DNA from: Siccirubricoccus sp. G192 | Lineage (GTDB): Bacteria; Pseudomonadota; Alphaproteobacteria; Acetobacterales; Acetobacteraceae | DNA length: 64,000 nt | Direction: 5' to 3' | NCBI RefSeq assembly: GCF_019084075.1 | Contig: NZ_JAHREN010000001.1 | Coordinates: forward strand, 1,523,501-1,587,500 | In this document: one piece after another, positions 63,692 to 64,000 of the stretch | How positions within the stretch are numbered: position 1 is the first letter of the stretch | How the letters are laid out: every line of letters begins with the position of its first letter | Translations under genes and position numbers: made by a program | The notes under the pieces: generated by a model | The model's database searches: none | The model's input: the letters and a program-made list of their open reading frames with translations, nothing else | What the model was told of the DNA's origin: nothing

Positions 63692-64000
63692 TCAGCCCTC
63701 GCCCGTCGCAAAGGGCGGCTGCAACCAGAGCGGATCCTTCAGCTTCTTCAGGAATTCGGCATGCGCCGCCAGCTCCGCCTCGCTGGGCTCGATCGGCCGC
63801 GCCACCCGCTCCCGCGCCGGGCCGCCCAGGCCGGCCGCCGGCAAGGCCGAGCCGGCGGCAAGCTGGAAGACCGGCTGCTTGCCGCCCATCAGCTCCAGAT
63901 AGACCTGCGCCAGCAGCTTCACGTCGAGCAGCGCATTGTGGCTGGTGCGCATCGAATTATCGACGCCGAGCCTGCGGCAGAGCGAATCCAGGCTGTTCGG
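63692..64000 (-). CDS. dnaQ: DNA polymerase III epsilon subunit, C-terminal part (cut by window edge)
   Basis: The visible 102 residues begin inside the protein: LDSLCRRLGVDNSMRTSHNA then LLDVKLLAQVYLELMGGKQP. The HNALLDVKLLAQVY stretch is the ExoIII motif with its catalytic His and Asp. After it comes a Pro/Ala linker and a charged tail. The 3'-5' proofreading exonuclease acts with the polymerase alpha subunit. The gene starts beyond the right edge. Confidence 0.92.
   Translation of the reverse strand, partial: PNSLDSLCRRLGVDNSMRTSHNALLDVKLLAQVYLELMGGKQPVFQLAAGSALPAAGLGGPARERVARPIEPSEAELAAHAEFLKKLKDPLWLQPPFATGEG

Overview
The window is one long, very GC-rich stretch with almost every third codon position G or C. 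Gene content and order point to an alphaproteobacterium of the Acetobacteraceae, probably Roseomonas-like: fabD-fabG-acpP-fabF-mltG, hrcA next to rph-rdgB, many Bug/TctC solute receptors, DUF6726, SapC and a PCuAC/YcnI copper pair. The family assignment is inferred from style and synteny, not from a marker tree.

Layout. 0.3-2.9 kb holds an HU protein with a strong terminator hairpin and a membrane GGDEF-EAL protein. 2.9-15.7 kb (minus strand) is a tightly coupled five-gene operon: GT4 glycosyltransferase, iterative type I PKS, alpha-oxoamine synthase, GNAT-like protein and KpsS-like protein. It resembles the rkp-1 / wcbR-S-T lipid-carrier module of capsule systems. 15.9-18.5 kb has a PaaI-type thioesterase, a tRNA-Thr(GGU) gene split by a group I intron, a SlyB-like lipoprotein and a DUF4239 protein. 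18.9-24.2 kb is the fatty-acid synthesis cluster ending in mltG, with a 57-bp tandem repeat between fabF and mltG. 24.2-30.4 kb carries a small lipoprotein, a LolD-type ATPase, an arylesterase, thpR, YcnI, PCuAC, a Bug receptor and a flavin monooxygenase. 30.5-42.2 kb has a DUF533 protein, a TctABC operon with two tandem receptors, SapC, a TDNDPSD-repeat protein, a JmjC/cupin-like oxygenase, an MFS transporter, a glycoside hydrolase and another Bug receptor. 42.6-50.4 kb has a phosphodiesterase, folE, an ECF sigma factor, a periplasmic protein, TetR with a SnoaL-like partner, gene remnants and a stress-type group (DUF4142, DUF892). 50.4-54.7 kb contains gene scars, hrcA, rph, rdgB and an RraA-like protein. 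55.1-64 kb has an astacin-like metalloprotease, two receptor genes, a SoeABC/DmsABC-like molybdoenzyme operon and the truncated end of dnaQ.

The most notable element is the 197-nt group I intron placed directly after the anticodon of tRNA-Thr(GGU). Its P1, P2, P3, P4, P6, P7, P8, P9 and P10 pairings can all be drawn from the sequence. ACC is the usual threonine codon here, so decoding would depend on this intron splicing.

An important caution: nine genes, including hrcA and the PKS, are interrupted by apparent single-base insertions, each inside a run of six or more G (or C). A tenth has a one-base loss. The pattern looks like homopolymer sequencing or assembly error, so these genes are given as full-length loci with the break marked. 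True remnants (an MFS C-terminus, a CarD/TRCF fragment, a possible Rieske N-terminus) are listed separately.
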